Origin: Mycobacterium fragae
GTDB lineage: Bacteria; Actinomycetota; Actinomycetes; Mycobacteriales; Mycobacteriaceae
NCBI RefSeq assembly: GCF_002102185.1
Contig: NZ_LQOW01000031.1
Location: 310,001 to 374,000 of the forward strand
Direction of reading: 5' to 3'
DNA: 64,000 nt
Below are positions 36,974 to 45,101 of this stretch, piece after piece (position 1 is the stretch's first letter; the number at the start of each line of letters is the position of its first letter). The position numbers and the translations under genes are program-made. The notes beneath the pieces were generated by a model. That model saw only the letters and a list, made by a program, of their open reading frames with translations. It was not told where the DNA came from and did not search any database.

Positions 36974-37741
36974 ATGTCAAGGACAGTGGTGGTCGGCGCG
37001 TCCAGCGGGCTCGGGCGCTGCATCGGGGTCGGCCTCGCCCAACGCGGCGATCAGGTCGCGCTGCTCGCCCGGCGCCGCGAGCGCATCGAGGCTGCGGCTA
37101 AGGAGGCGGGGTCGGGCGCGGTCGCCATCGAATGCGATGTCACCGACGAGGCGTCGTGCCGATCCGCCATCGGGGACGCCGCCGACGCGCTTGGCGGCAT
37201 CGACAACCTGGTCTACACACCCGCCATTGGGCCGCTCGTTCGCATGGTCGACACCGATGCCGAAACGTGGCGGCGCGTCTTCGATACCAACGTCGTTGGC
37301 GCGGCACTGGCCACGGCGGCGGCGGTGCCACACTTGACGACTTCCGCGGGCAAAGTGGTCTATTTGTCGTCTGATGCAGGCACTTTCGGGCCGCCATGGC
37401 CAGGTCTCGGCGCCTATGGCGTCAGCAAGGCAGCGCTGGAGAGGCTCGTTGAGGCGTGGCGAGCCGAGCACCCGGATATCGGATTCACCTGCCTCATCGT
37501 CGGGGAGTGCGGGGGCGGCGAGGGAGACGCGGCGACAGGAATGACCAACGGCTGGGATACCGAGCTCGCGATGAAGGCTTATCCGCTTTGGGTGTCGCGT
37601 GGCTGTATGCCGGGCAAGTTGATGCCCGTCGAGGACCTCATCGAAGTCGTGCACACGATACTGCGCAGCGATGCCGGGACGTCGATGCCGGTCGTGGTTG
37701 CCAGAGGCGCACCTTCTGGCGCCGCAGCGTTTCCGGACTAG
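36974..37741 (+). CDS. Short-chain dehydrogenase/reductase
   Basis: The 255-residue SDR starts at ATG 36974, which follows GAGGG; ATG 36962 is a weaker in-frame alternative. The cofactor motif is VVVGASSGLGRCIG (TGxxxGxG-like), and NTHL-type and catalytic features follow: Ser in VYLSSDAG and Tyr-x-x-x-Lys in AYGVSKAALERL. The residue after the second strand (ARRRER) suggests NADP. The substrate is not evident. The DUF2652 gene follows after 12 bases and the SRPBCC gene after a further 19, so the three may form an operon. Confidence 0.82.
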   Translation: MSRTVVVGASSGLGRCIGVGLAQRGDQVALLARRRERIEAAAKEAGSGAVAIECDVTDEASCRSAIGDAADALGGIDNLVYTPAIGPLVRMVDTDAETWRRVFDTNVVGAALATAAAVPHLTTSAGKVVYLSSDAGTFGPPWPGLGAYGVSKAALERLVEAWRAEHPDIGFTCLIVGECGGGEGDAATGMTNGWDTELAMKAYPLWVSRGCMPGKLMPVEDLIEVVHTILRSDAGTSMPVVVARGAPSGAAAFPD

Positions 37742-37753
37742 ACTGCCGATGTC

Positions 37754-38485
37754 ATGGCCATCCGGCGCGCCGTTCTGCTCATCGCCGACATCGGCGGATA
37801 CACCAACTACATGAATTGGAACCGGCTGCACCTGGTGCATGCCCAACTGACGGTCGCCGGGCTGCTGGAGTCGGTCATCGACGCCGCGAAAGGCCTGAAG
37901 CTGGCGAAGCTCGAGGGCGACGCCGCGTTTTTCTGGGCACCGAACGGCGACGCCAAAGTCCTGGTGTGCGAGCGGCTGTCGCGGATGCGCCAGTCATTCC
38001 TCGCGCGGCGAGAGCGGATGAAAAAAGAGGACCCCTGCGACTGCGCCAGCTGCGCGCAGCTGGACAAGCTGTCGCTGAAGTTCGTCGCGCACGAGGGCGA
38101 GGTGGCCGAGCAGAGGGTGAAGCGCCACACCGAACTCGCCGGGCTCGACGTCATTCTGGTGCACCACATGCTGAAAAACCAAGTGCCAGTGGCGGAATAC
38201 GTGCTGATGACCGACGTCGTGAAACAGTGTCTCGACGAGCCGTTCGGCCGGCGTTGCATGCCCCTGGTACACAACTTCGAGGGCATCGGAGAGACACCCA
38301 CTTACTACATCGACCTCGCCGCGTCTGAGGTGCCGGTGACGGTGCCGGAGCCCAGCACGTCAGGCCGCCTGGCGGCAAAGCTGAAGTCGGAGTTGAGCGC
38401 GTTGCCGTTCCTGCTGGGCATCAAGGAGGCTTGCGCGGGGTTCCGTAATCTGGGCCGCGGCACCCCGCAGGTGCCGCCAGCTTGA
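37754..38485 (+). CDS. DUF2652 protein with cyclase-like N terminus
   Basis: The 243-residue product begins RRAVLLIADIGGYTNYM, which resembles the first strand and metal-binding Asp of class III cyclases, and continues KLEGDAAFFWAP, in the place of the second metal motif. Catalytic Asn/Arg residues of true cyclases are not visible, so activity is doubtful; DUF2652 proteins share the fold. A CxCxxC motif (DPCDCASC) could bind metal. It sits between an SDR and an SRPBCC protein with close spacing. Function unknown. Confidence 0.75.
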   Translation: MAIRRAVLLIADIGGYTNYMNWNRLHLVHAQLTVAGLLESVIDAAKGLKLAKLEGDAAFFWAPNGDAKVLVCERLSRMRQSFLARRERMKKEDPCDCASCAQLDKLSLKFVAHEGEVAEQRVKRHTELAGLDVILVHHMLKNQVPVAEYVLMTDVVKQCLDEPFGRRCMPLVHNFEGIGETPTYYIDLAASEVPVTVPEPSTSGRLAAKLKSELSALPFLLGIKEACAGFRNLGRGTPQVPPA

Positions 38486-38504
38486 ACCGGACAGGAGATC
38501 TCTC

Positions 38505-38939
38505 ATGGCTGAGCTTCGAGTCGAGCGGACGATTGCCGCGCCCGTGGTAAAGGTCTTCGACTGGCTGGCTGACCCGGCCAGTTTGACCTCCGCCCCGCCG
38601 GTCGTCGCCGCTCATTGGGCAAAAGACTCGCCGGGTCCTGGCAAGGGCGCGGTGCGACGGGTGATCGGGTTGGGCACCTGGTTCCGGGAAGAGATCACCG
38701 CCTACGACCCGCCGCGCAGCTACTCGTATCTCATCCTGCGATCGTTTCCGCCGTTCGAGCACGAAGGCGGCACACTGACGTTTAGTCCGCGGGGCGACGG
38801 CACACATGTCGATTGGTTGACCCGCTTCACCCATCCGGCCTATGCGGGCGGCAAGCTGTTGGAGCCGGTCAGCAGTCGGCTGCTTCAGTCGAGCTTCTCG
38901 GCAGTCCTCGCCGCCTGTGCCAAGGCGCTGGAAACCTAG
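38505..38939 (+). CDS. SRPBCC-family (START-like) protein
   Basis: A 144-residue protein with the SRPBCC pattern: ELRVERTIAAPVVKVFDWLA as first strand and helix, GTLTFSPRGDGTHVDWLTRF in the central sheet, and a long C-terminal helix (RLLQSSFSAVLAACAKALE). Such proteins bind hydrophobic ligands in a deep cavity. ATG 38505 follows ACAGGAGATCTCTC, a good RBS. It is the last gene of the probable SDR-DUF2652-SRPBCC operon and converges on the Pro-rich membrane protein one base away. Confidence 0.78.
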   Translation: MAELRVERTIAAPVVKVFDWLADPASLTSAPPVVAAHWAKDSPGPGKGAVRRVIGLGTWFREEITAYDPPRSYSYLILRSFPPFEHEGGTLTFSPRGDGTHVDWLTRFTHPAYAGGKLLEPVSSRLLQSSFSAVLAACAKALET

Positions 38940-38940
38940 T

Positions 38941-39594
38941 TCACTGCCCGCGCAACCCCTCGAAAAAGCCTTCGAAAAAGCCAGGGTCCCAGAAGACCAC
39001 GAAGATGATCAGCGCGATTGCTCCGGTAACAATGGCGGCGATCGCCAATCCGCGACCCGGTTGATGCGTCCGCGAGATTTGGTTCAGCGCAACAATTCCC
39101 ATCACAATGCCGGCAATCAAGGCCGCGTTGCCGATGACGACGAGGCCCAGGGGTATGCCGATAAGGGAAAGGACCAGTGCCCAAACGGCCAGCCGGTTAG
39201 TTTGCTGTTGCGCAGGATAACCGCCGGCCGGATAGCCCGGCGGTGGATATGACGGCGGGGGATATCCCGCCCACGGCGCCATCGGAGGCTGTGGCGGCGA
39301 ATAACCGTACCCCGGTGGCGGTGTTGCGAACGGTGCCGGCTGGCCTGGCATCTGTTCGATCGGCGGCGGCTCGTAAGCGCCGCTCTGCGGCACCCCACCG
39401 GGCTGCTGCGGAGCCCCGTACGGCGGCGGGGGGCTGTAGGGCTGCTGCCAGGCACCATACGGCGGCGACGGCGTGCCGTGCGTCTGCGGCTGCCCCGCCT
39501 GTTCCGGTGGGGGCCAGCCGGTGGGTGCGATCTGCGTAGGCTGGTCGGATTCAGGCACCTTGTCCTCGGGCGATCCCTGGTATGGATATGACAC
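38941..39594 (-). CDS. Pro/Gln/Tyr-rich protein with DUF4190-like membrane domain
   Basis: The 217-residue protein has a low-complexity cytoplasmic N terminus of about 130 residues (repeats such as PPPPYGAPQQP and YPPPSYPPPGYPAGG), followed by two hydrophobic segments (LAVWALVLSLIGIPLGLVVIG and the AIAAIVTGAIALIIFVVFW region) in a DUF4190-type arrangement. The C terminus is short (FFEGFFEGLRGQ), encoded by a small direct DNA repeat. Similar proteins are common in mycobacteria; function unknown. It is divergent from the ATP-grasp gene at 39785. Confidence 0.75.
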   Translation of the reverse strand: MSYPYQGSPEDKVPESDQPTQIAPTGWPPPEQAGQPQTHGTPSPPYGAWQQPYSPPPPYGAPQQPGGVPQSGAYEPPPIEQMPGQPAPFATPPPGYGYSPPQPPMAPWAGYPPPSYPPPGYPAGGYPAQQQTNRLAVWALVLSLIGIPLGLVVIGNAALIAGIVMGIVALNQISRTHQPGRGLAIAAIVTGAIALIIFVVFWDPGFFEGFFEGLRGQ

Positions 39595-39784
39595 GCTTCC
39601 TCCCGTGGGCCATCGAGGTCAAACTCGGCCTCGGTGACAGCACACCACGTCGGCCTTTCGGAAATCCGCATATGCAGGAAATGGAAATTAATTCGATGTG
39701 TCGGTCGCAGAAATGGGTAGACAACTTGACCATGACGTGCCGATTGCTATGGCTGCGGCGCCATAGTGGGACAGGGCCGGCGGC

Positions 39785-41578
39785 ATGAGCGCCATCGATC
39801 CTTCGGACAACGATCGCGAATCGATCACGCTGGGTCTGCACGACGTCGCGCCGGCGCACCTGATGGACGCGATGGCCGACGACGTGGAGCTCGAATTGGG
39901 TTGGGGCCGACTCGTCTTCGGGCAAACCTTCACCGACTCCGGCAAGCTGGCCGAGGCACTGCGACGGGAAGGGCCCGGGCGGCGCGACATCTGCATCTAC
40001 CCCCGCGAGCCGCACGTGGTCGTCGCTCAATCACCGAATGAGCTCTTCATCGACCCCAGTCATACCTATCGCCTGCGCTTCGACGACTCCCACCAGGACG
40101 ACCCGGGACCGCCACCGCACGGCGTGACCGTACGCGCGCTGGAGACCCCAGCCGACGCCGATGCGATGAACCGCGTCTTGGTGCGCTGCGAAATGGTCCC
40201 AGCGCCGGTCGACGTCATCTGGAACAACCATCTGCACCAGCCGGCCGTGACATACCTGGTGGCGGTGCGCGACGAAGACGGCGCGGTGGTGGGCGCCGTA
40301 ACCGGCATCGACCATGAGTTGCTGTTCTCCGATCCCGAGCGGGGCTCGAGCATGTGGACCTTGGCGGTCGATCCGGCTGCCGGAATACCCGGGGTCGGCG
40401 AAGCCCTGACCCGGGCCATGGCCGAGCACTACCGCAGGGCGGGTCGCGCCTATATGGACCTGTCGGTCGCTCACGACAACGCCGCGGCCATCGCCCTGTA
40501 CGAGAAGCTGGGTTTCCGCCGTATTCCGGTGATGGCCATCAAGCGGAAGAACGCGATCAACGAGCCGTTGTTCACCCCGCCCCCGGAGACGGTCGACGAC
40601 CTCAATCCCTATGCCCGGATCATCGCCGACGAAGCGCTGCGCCGCGGGATCCGCGTCGAGGTCCTCGATGCGGGTACCGGCGAGATGCGTCTGTCCCACG
40701 GCGGCCGCAGTGTCATCACGCGCGAGTCGCTGTCCGAATTCACCTCGGCGATCGCGATGAGCCGTTGCGACGACAAGCGTTTGACCCGGCGCCTGGTGTC
40801 GGAGGCCGGCATCAACGTGCCCCGCGCCCGCGTCGCGACTTTCGACGACGGTGACGACGCCTTCCTGAAAGAGGTCAACGAGGTCGTCGTCAAACCGACT
40901 CGCGGAGAGCAGGGCAAGGGCATCACTGTGGGCATCACCGTCGAGGACGGCCATGACGCGCTCGCCGCCGCGTTGGCCCGAGCCCGCGAGCAACATCCGG
41001 ACGTGCTGATCGAGCAGCGGGTGGCCGGCGACGACCTTCGCTTGGTGGTTATCGACGGCAAGGTGGTGGCCGCCGCACTGCGGATGCCGCCCGAGGTCAT
41101 CGGCACCGGCGAACACAGCGTGCGGGATTTGATTCGGGCCGAAAGCCGACGGCGCTCAGAGGCCACCGGTGGTGAGTCCAGCATTCCGCTCGACGAGGTC
41201 ACCGAGGCGACGGTGGCTGACGCCGGTTGGACGCTGGACGACGTACTGCCCGAAGGAAAACGGCTGCGCGTTCGCCGTACTGCCAATCTCCATCAGGGCG
41301 GTTCGATCCACGACGTCACCGCGAAGGTCCATCCAGAGCTTTGCCGGGTCGCGGTGGCGGCCGCCGAGGCGATCGGTATCCCGGTGACGGGCATTGACCT
41401 GGTTGTCCCGGACGTCACCCGCGATGACTATGTCTTCATCGAAGCCAACGAGCGACCGGGCCTGGCCAACCACGAGCCACAACCCACGGCCTCGGCGTTC
41501 ATCGACTTCTTGTTCCCCGGCCAGCCTGGTCTGCCGACGGCGTGGACTCCCGAAGAGTCGCACTCTCACCGTGGCTGA
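39785..41578 (+). CDS. ngg: N-acetylglutaminylglutamine synthetase-like GNAT/ATP-grasp fusion
   Basis: At 597 residues it matches the usual length of NAGGN-pathway synthetases. Residues about 110-265 are a GNAT acetyltransferase (WTLAVDPAAGIPGVGEALTR and NAAAIALYEKLGFRRIPV). Residues about 275-580 are an ATP-grasp ligase related to cyanophycin synthetase: LTRRLVSEAGINVPRA, VVVKPTRGEQGKGI (Gly-rich ATP loop), RVAGDDLRLVVIDGKVVA and metal-binding FIEANERPGL. The family joins glutamine units and acetylates them to make the osmolyte precursor N-acetylglutaminylglutamine. The partner amidotransferase (asparagine-synthetase-like) is not in this window, so the final product is uncertain. Confidence 0.75.
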   Translation: MSAIDPSDNDRESITLGLHDVAPAHLMDAMADDVELELGWGRLVFGQTFTDSGKLAEALRREGPGRRDICIYPREPHVVVAQSPNELFIDPSHTYRLRFDDSHQDDPGPPPHGVTVRALETPADADAMNRVLVRCEMVPAPVDVIWNNHLHQPAVTYLVAVRDEDGAVVGAVTGIDHELLFSDPERGSSMWTLAVDPAAGIPGVGEALTRAMAEHYRRAGRAYMDLSVAHDNAAAIALYEKLGFRRIPVMAIKRKNAINEPLFTPPPETVDDLNPYARIIADEALRRGIRVEVLDAGTGEMRLSHGGRSVITRESLSEFTSAIAMSRCDDKRLTRRLVSEAGINVPRARVATFDDGDDAFLKEVNEVVVKPTRGEQGKGITVGITVEDGHDALAAALARAREQHPDVLIEQRVAGDDLRLVVIDGKVVAAALRMPPEVIGTGEHSVRDLIRAESRRRSEATGGESSIPLDEVTEATVADAGWTLDDVLPEGKRLRVRRTANLHQGGSIHDVTAKVHPELCRVAVAAAEAIGIPVTGIDLVVPDVTRDDYVFIEANERPGLANHEPQPTASAFIDFLFPGQPGLPTAWTPEESHSHRG

Positions 41579-41594
41579 CAACCGCGCGCATGGC

Positions 41595-43565
41595 TTACTT
41601 CTGGCGCAGCGCGACAACCTTGTTGTTGTGGCCTGCGACGTAGACGGTGCCGTTGTTGTCGACTGCCAGACCCCACGGATAGTCGAGGCCGGTGAAGGGC
41701 AGTACGACCTGGGAGGTGGCGCCCACCGGAAGTTTCAGCGTCCGGTTGTCCCCGCTGTTGGTGACGTACACGGCGCCCTCGTCGTCCACCGTCACGCCGC
41801 CGGGATCAGTCAGGCCGGCGAAGGGCAGCGCGGCCTGTGTGCTGGAGCCGGCGGGCAGCGAAAGGACTCGGTTGTTGCCGCCGTCGGCGACGTAGACGGT
41901 CCCATTGTTTTCATTGACCACCACACCGGTTGGAGCGTTGAGACCGGTGAAGGGCAGGTCCTTCTGTCCCTCTGGCCCGGCCCCGGCCGGCAGGTACACC
42001 ACCCGGTTCTTGGCGGTGTCGGTGACGTAGACGGTGCGGCTGTTGTCCACCGTGACACCCGTCGGGTTGACGAGGTCAGTAAACGGCAGCTCCTTGATCG
42101 AGCCGCCCTGAAGTACCAACACTCGTTTGTTACCCGAGTCGGTGACATAGACATTCCCGGTGTTGTCTGCAGTTACCCCGGTCGGATAGTTCAGGCCCTC
42201 GAAGGGCAGCACGGCCGGGTTGGTCGAGCCCATAGGCAATGACAGCACCCGGTTGTGCAGAGTATCGGCGACGTACACCGTGCCGCCGTTGTCGACAGAC
42301 ACACCTTCCGGCTCGCGAAGGCCCGAGAAGGGCAGCGTCGTCTGCTCGACACCCCCTTGGCCCGAACCGTGCTTACCCAGGATGATGACCGTCGCCACGA
42401 CCACCAGAGCGACCGTGAGCACGGCTGCGGCCGAGATAACCACGGGCGGGCGGCGCCACCACGGTGCCTTCGGCGCCGGCGTCTGGAGTTGTCGGGGCGG
42501 TTTTTGCTTCGGGACCGGGGGCTCTTGCCGAGGGGGCGGGGATTCTTGGCGCGGCAGCGGAGATTGTTGCCGCGGGTATGAGTCTGCGGGGGGCAGCCGG
42601 TGCGCGACGGTCTCTGTATTGGGGCCATTCTGCGGTTCCGGGGTTGGCCGACGGCCGTAGTTCTCAACGCGAGGCCGCGGCATCGTGTGGTCCGGCGCTG
42701 TCGGCTGTGTCCGATCCGGCCGCTGCGGCACGGCGATGGGCGTGGTGATGGCGTCGCGGGCGGCGCGGGCCAATTCGAGGGCGGTGCCGTAGCGCTCGTC
42801 GGGCTTTTTCGCCATGCCCTTGGCTATGACCGCGTCGAAGGCCGTCGGCAACCCCGGCTTGGTGCGCGATGGCCGCGGCGGCGGAGTGTAGAGGTGGTTA
42901 CCGACCTGTTGCTCGAGGCTGTCACCGGGGAACGCGTGCTCTGCGGTCAAGCATTCATACAACACGCAGGTCAACGCATAGATGTCCGAGCGGGCGTCGA
43001 TCGGGGGAGCGTTGACCTGTCGGGTGCTGAACCGTTCCGGGGCCATGTAGTGGAAGGTTCCGATCACGTCGCCGATCGTGGTCAATCCCCGCTCGCCGGC
43101 CGCGAGCGCGAGCCCGAAGTCGATCAGATAGGCAAAGTCGTCGTCGTCGAGCAAGATGTTGGACGGCTTGACATCCCGATGCAACAGCCCGGCCTTGTGC
43201 GCGGCATTCAGCGCCTTGGCGATCTGCTCGACGATGTGCACCGCCCTCGCCGGGGGCAGTGGCCCACGCTCCAGGATGGACTGCAGGTCGCGGCCCTCGA
43301 TCAGCGCCATGTCGACGTACAGCCGTCCGTCGACTTCGCCGTGGGTGTGGATCGGCACGACGTGCGGATTCCGCAAGCGCGCAGCCGCGTGGGCTTCGCG
43401 ACGGAACCGTTGCTGGAACACCTCGTCCTGGGAGATCTCGGCCGGCAGGATCTTGATCGCGACGGTCCGATCCATGGCGGTGTCGTGGGCTCGCCATACT
43501 TCGCCCATACCGCCGCGGCCCAGCAACTCGATCAGCTGGTACTTACCGAACAAAGTTCCCTGCAA
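41595..43565 (-). CDS. Receptor Ser/Thr kinase with six-bladed NHL propeller (PknD-like)
   Basis: TTG 43565 is favoured by GGGAG six bases upstream; the frame is open to 43649. The 656-residue product has a kinase domain (residues 6-265: GRGGMGEVWRAHDT, VAIK, HRDVKPSN, DFG, FHYMAPERF), a Pro/Gln-rich juxtamembrane segment with repeated PPPRQE-type units, one membrane helix (VVISAAAVLTVALVVVATVII) and an extracellular domain of six NHL repeats, each on the pattern LPFxGLxxPxGVxVDNxGTVYV. PknD of M. tuberculosis has the same plan. The propeller probably senses an extracellular ligand. A PknH-type sensor lipoprotein lies nearby. Confidence 0.88.
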   Translation of the reverse strand: MQGTLFGKYQLIELLGRGGMGEVWRAHDTAMDRTVAIKILPAEISQDEVFQQRFRREAHAAARLRNPHVVPIHTHGEVDGRLYVDMALIEGRDLQSILERGPLPPARAVHIVEQIAKALNAAHKAGLLHRDVKPSNILLDDDDFAYLIDFGLALAAGERGLTTIGDVIGTFHYMAPERFSTRQVNAPPIDARSDIYALTCVLYECLTAEHAFPGDSLEQQVGNHLYTPPPRPSRTKPGLPTAFDAVIAKGMAKKPDERYGTALELARAARDAITTPIAVPQRPDRTQPTAPDHTMPRPRVENYGRRPTPEPQNGPNTETVAHRLPPADSYPRQQSPLPRQESPPPRQEPPVPKQKPPRQLQTPAPKAPWWRRPPVVISAAAVLTVALVVVATVIILGKHGSGQGGVEQTTLPFSGLREPEGVSVDNGGTVYVADTLHNRVLSLPMGSTNPAVLPFEGLNYPTGVTADNTGNVYVTDSGNKRVLVLQGGSIKELPFTDLVNPTGVTVDNSRTVYVTDTAKNRVVYLPAGAGPEGQKDLPFTGLNAPTGVVVNENNGTVYVADGGNNRVLSLPAGSSTQAALPFAGLTDPGGVTVDDEGAVYVTNSGDNRTLKLPVGATSQVVLPFTGLDYPWGLAVDNNGTVYVAGHNNKVVALRQK

Positions 43566-43673
43566 AGACGTCTCCCACAGCAACCTTTCAGCAACATCAG
43601 CACCATAACGCGCCAGCAATAACAGTCGCAGCCGTTTGGCGGCGGGCACCGAGGGCGGGCGAAGGCCGTCGCC

Positions 43674-44198
43674 CTAGGGACCAGCGGCGACCGGCCGGAG
43701 GCGGAAGACCCTGATCTCGCGGGGCGCGCAGCTGGTGCGGTAGCTCTCATAGCCGGCGTAGAAGTCGACGATCCTGGCCCATGCCGAGTCTCGGGCGTCG
43801 CCGGTGAGCAGCTCGGCACGGTACCGGGCGGGCGGCCCCTTGAACTCGATGGTGCATTCGGGGTGGGCCAGCAGGTTGGCGCTCCAGGCCGGATGACTGG
43901 GCCGCCCGTAGTTGGACCCGATGGCGAGCAGCGCGTCTGAATCCGAATCGTCGAGCAAAGCCAGCGGCTGCGTGCGCGGCTTGCCGGACTTGGCGCCGGT
44001 CGTCGTCACGAGCCCGACTTTGTCGAATCCGGCCGAACTCAGCCGGCCCTTCGTCCGGGGGATCAGCACCTTGTCGAGGCGCGGGGCCAGGTGAAGCATG
44101 AACCGATAGCCGGCCCGGCTCATGGCGAAGCGCTCGAACAGCGCCTCGTCGAGGCGCAGCCGTCGCCCGCGGACCGGACTTTCCCGCCGAAGCGACAT
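43674..44198 (-). CDS. Deazaflavin (F420)-dependent nitroreductase-family protein
   Basis: The 174-residue protein matches the Ddn/DUF385 split beta-barrel family: GLVTTTGAKSGKPRTQPLAL, then LLAIGSNYGRPSHPAWSANL and a final barrel strand (YRAELLTGDARDSAWARIV). F420-binding residues in these proteins lie in the GxxSGKxR and GSxxGxxxxPxWxxN motifs, both present here. The family includes F420H2-dependent quinone reductases and the pretomanid activator. The start at ATG 44198 seems right because the basic N terminus (RRESPVRGRRLRLDE) is followed by the membrane-facing helix. Substrate unknown. Confidence 0.82.
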   Translation of the reverse strand: MSLRRESPVRGRRLRLDEALFERFAMSRAGYRFMLHLAPRLDKVLIPRTKGRLSSAGFDKVGLVTTTGAKSGKPRTQPLALLDDSDSDALLAIGSNYGRPSHPAWSANLLAHPECTIEFKGPPARYRAELLTGDARDSAWARIVDFYAGYESYRTSCAPREIRVFRLRPVAAGP

Positions 44199-44386
44199 GA
44201 GTAGACGGTACTGAATTCCCCAGTGCGCCCGATGGAATTCCGCGAACTATCTGGGACCTGCTTGAAATCACTGAGCGGAGTTTAAATTTGGCAAATTCGC
44301 TGACATTTCTCGCCTTAGATCGCGGTACGCTCGTCACATCGCCGCGGTGATCGGTTGGGATTACGGCGGGAACGGGGAATGGACAG

Positions 44387-45076
44387 ATGCGCATTCTGAC
44401 GGCCGCATTCGCCATTACCGGCATCTGCATTCTCGCCGTGGGTTGTGGCAGCGGGAGTGACCAAGCCGGCAAAACGTCGACCACCACCAGGACCACCACG
44501 AAAGCCGCGCCTACACTTGCGGAGGACTCCCTGAAGGGGTTGCTGCTCACGCCCGAGCAGATCAATGCCGTCATGGGTGCCACCGACATGACCATCACCA
44601 AATATCACGTCGCGATGGCCGACGACAGCGCCACGATGCAGCCCAAGCAGTGCCTGGCCGTCGACGGCGCAGCGCAGAGCCAGGTCTATGCCGGCAGTGG
44701 TTTCATCGCCGTGCGGGATCAGACGCTTCAGGAGGGTGACAACTTCAACCATTTCGCCGAGCAGGCGCTCGTGTTGTTTTCCTCCGCCAAACAAGCCGGC
44801 GCCTTCTTCGCCGCCTCTGCCAAACAATGGTCGAAGTGCGAGCATTACAAGCACATCCAGTCCGGGACGGAGTGGAACACCGGGCCGGTATCGAACAAGA
44901 ACGGTGTGCTGAGCGTCATCGCAAGTCAGCAGAATCCCAAGGCCGGCGGCTGGGCCTGTGGCCGGGCCCTGGCGGCGAGAAACAACGTCGTCATCGACGT
45001 CAACACCTGCAGCGCCAATCCCGGGCATACCGCAGTCGACATCGTCAACCAGATCGCCGCGAAAGTGCGGATGTAG
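44387..45076 (+). CDS. Lipoprotein with PknH-type extracellular sensor domain
   Basis: The 229-residue precursor has a signal peptide ending in the lipobox LAVGC. A Thr-rich tether (TSTTTRTTTKAA) follows, then a PknH_C-like sensor domain of about 190 residues (LLLTPEQINAVMGATDM early, VVIDVNTCSANPGHTAVD late). Cysteines at PKQCLAV, WSKCEHY, GWACGRA and VNTCSAN match the two disulfides of the PknH sensor. It lacks a kinase domain, so it is a free-standing surface relative of the receptor domain. It ends ten bases from the convergent antiporter gene. Confidence 0.85.
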   Translation: MRILTAAFAITGICILAVGCGSGSDQAGKTSTTTRTTTKAAPTLAEDSLKGLLLTPEQINAVMGATDMTITKYHVAMADDSATMQPKQCLAVDGAAQSQVYAGSGFIAVRDQTLQEGDNFNHFAEQALVLFSSAKQAGAFFAASAKQWSKCEHYKHIQSGTEWNTGPVSNKNGVLSVIASQQNPKAGGWACGRALAARNNVVIDVNTCSANPGHTAVDIVNQIAAKVRM

Positions 45077-45079
45077 CAA

Positions 45080-45101
45080 GGCCGATCACTCGGTGTCGGC
45101 C
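45080..45101. terminator. Hairpin between convergent genes
   Basis: GGCCGA and TCGGCC pair across a 10-base loop just after the sensor-lipoprotein stop, overlapping the antiporter stop codon. There is no U tract. It is a plausible bidirectional terminator, weakly supported. Confidence 0.35.

Noticed and set aside
37754..38485. Active adenylate cyclase
   Set aside because: The first-strand Asp and GDAAF motif resemble a cyclase, but the Asn/Arg catalytic pair is not visible; kept as DUF2652.
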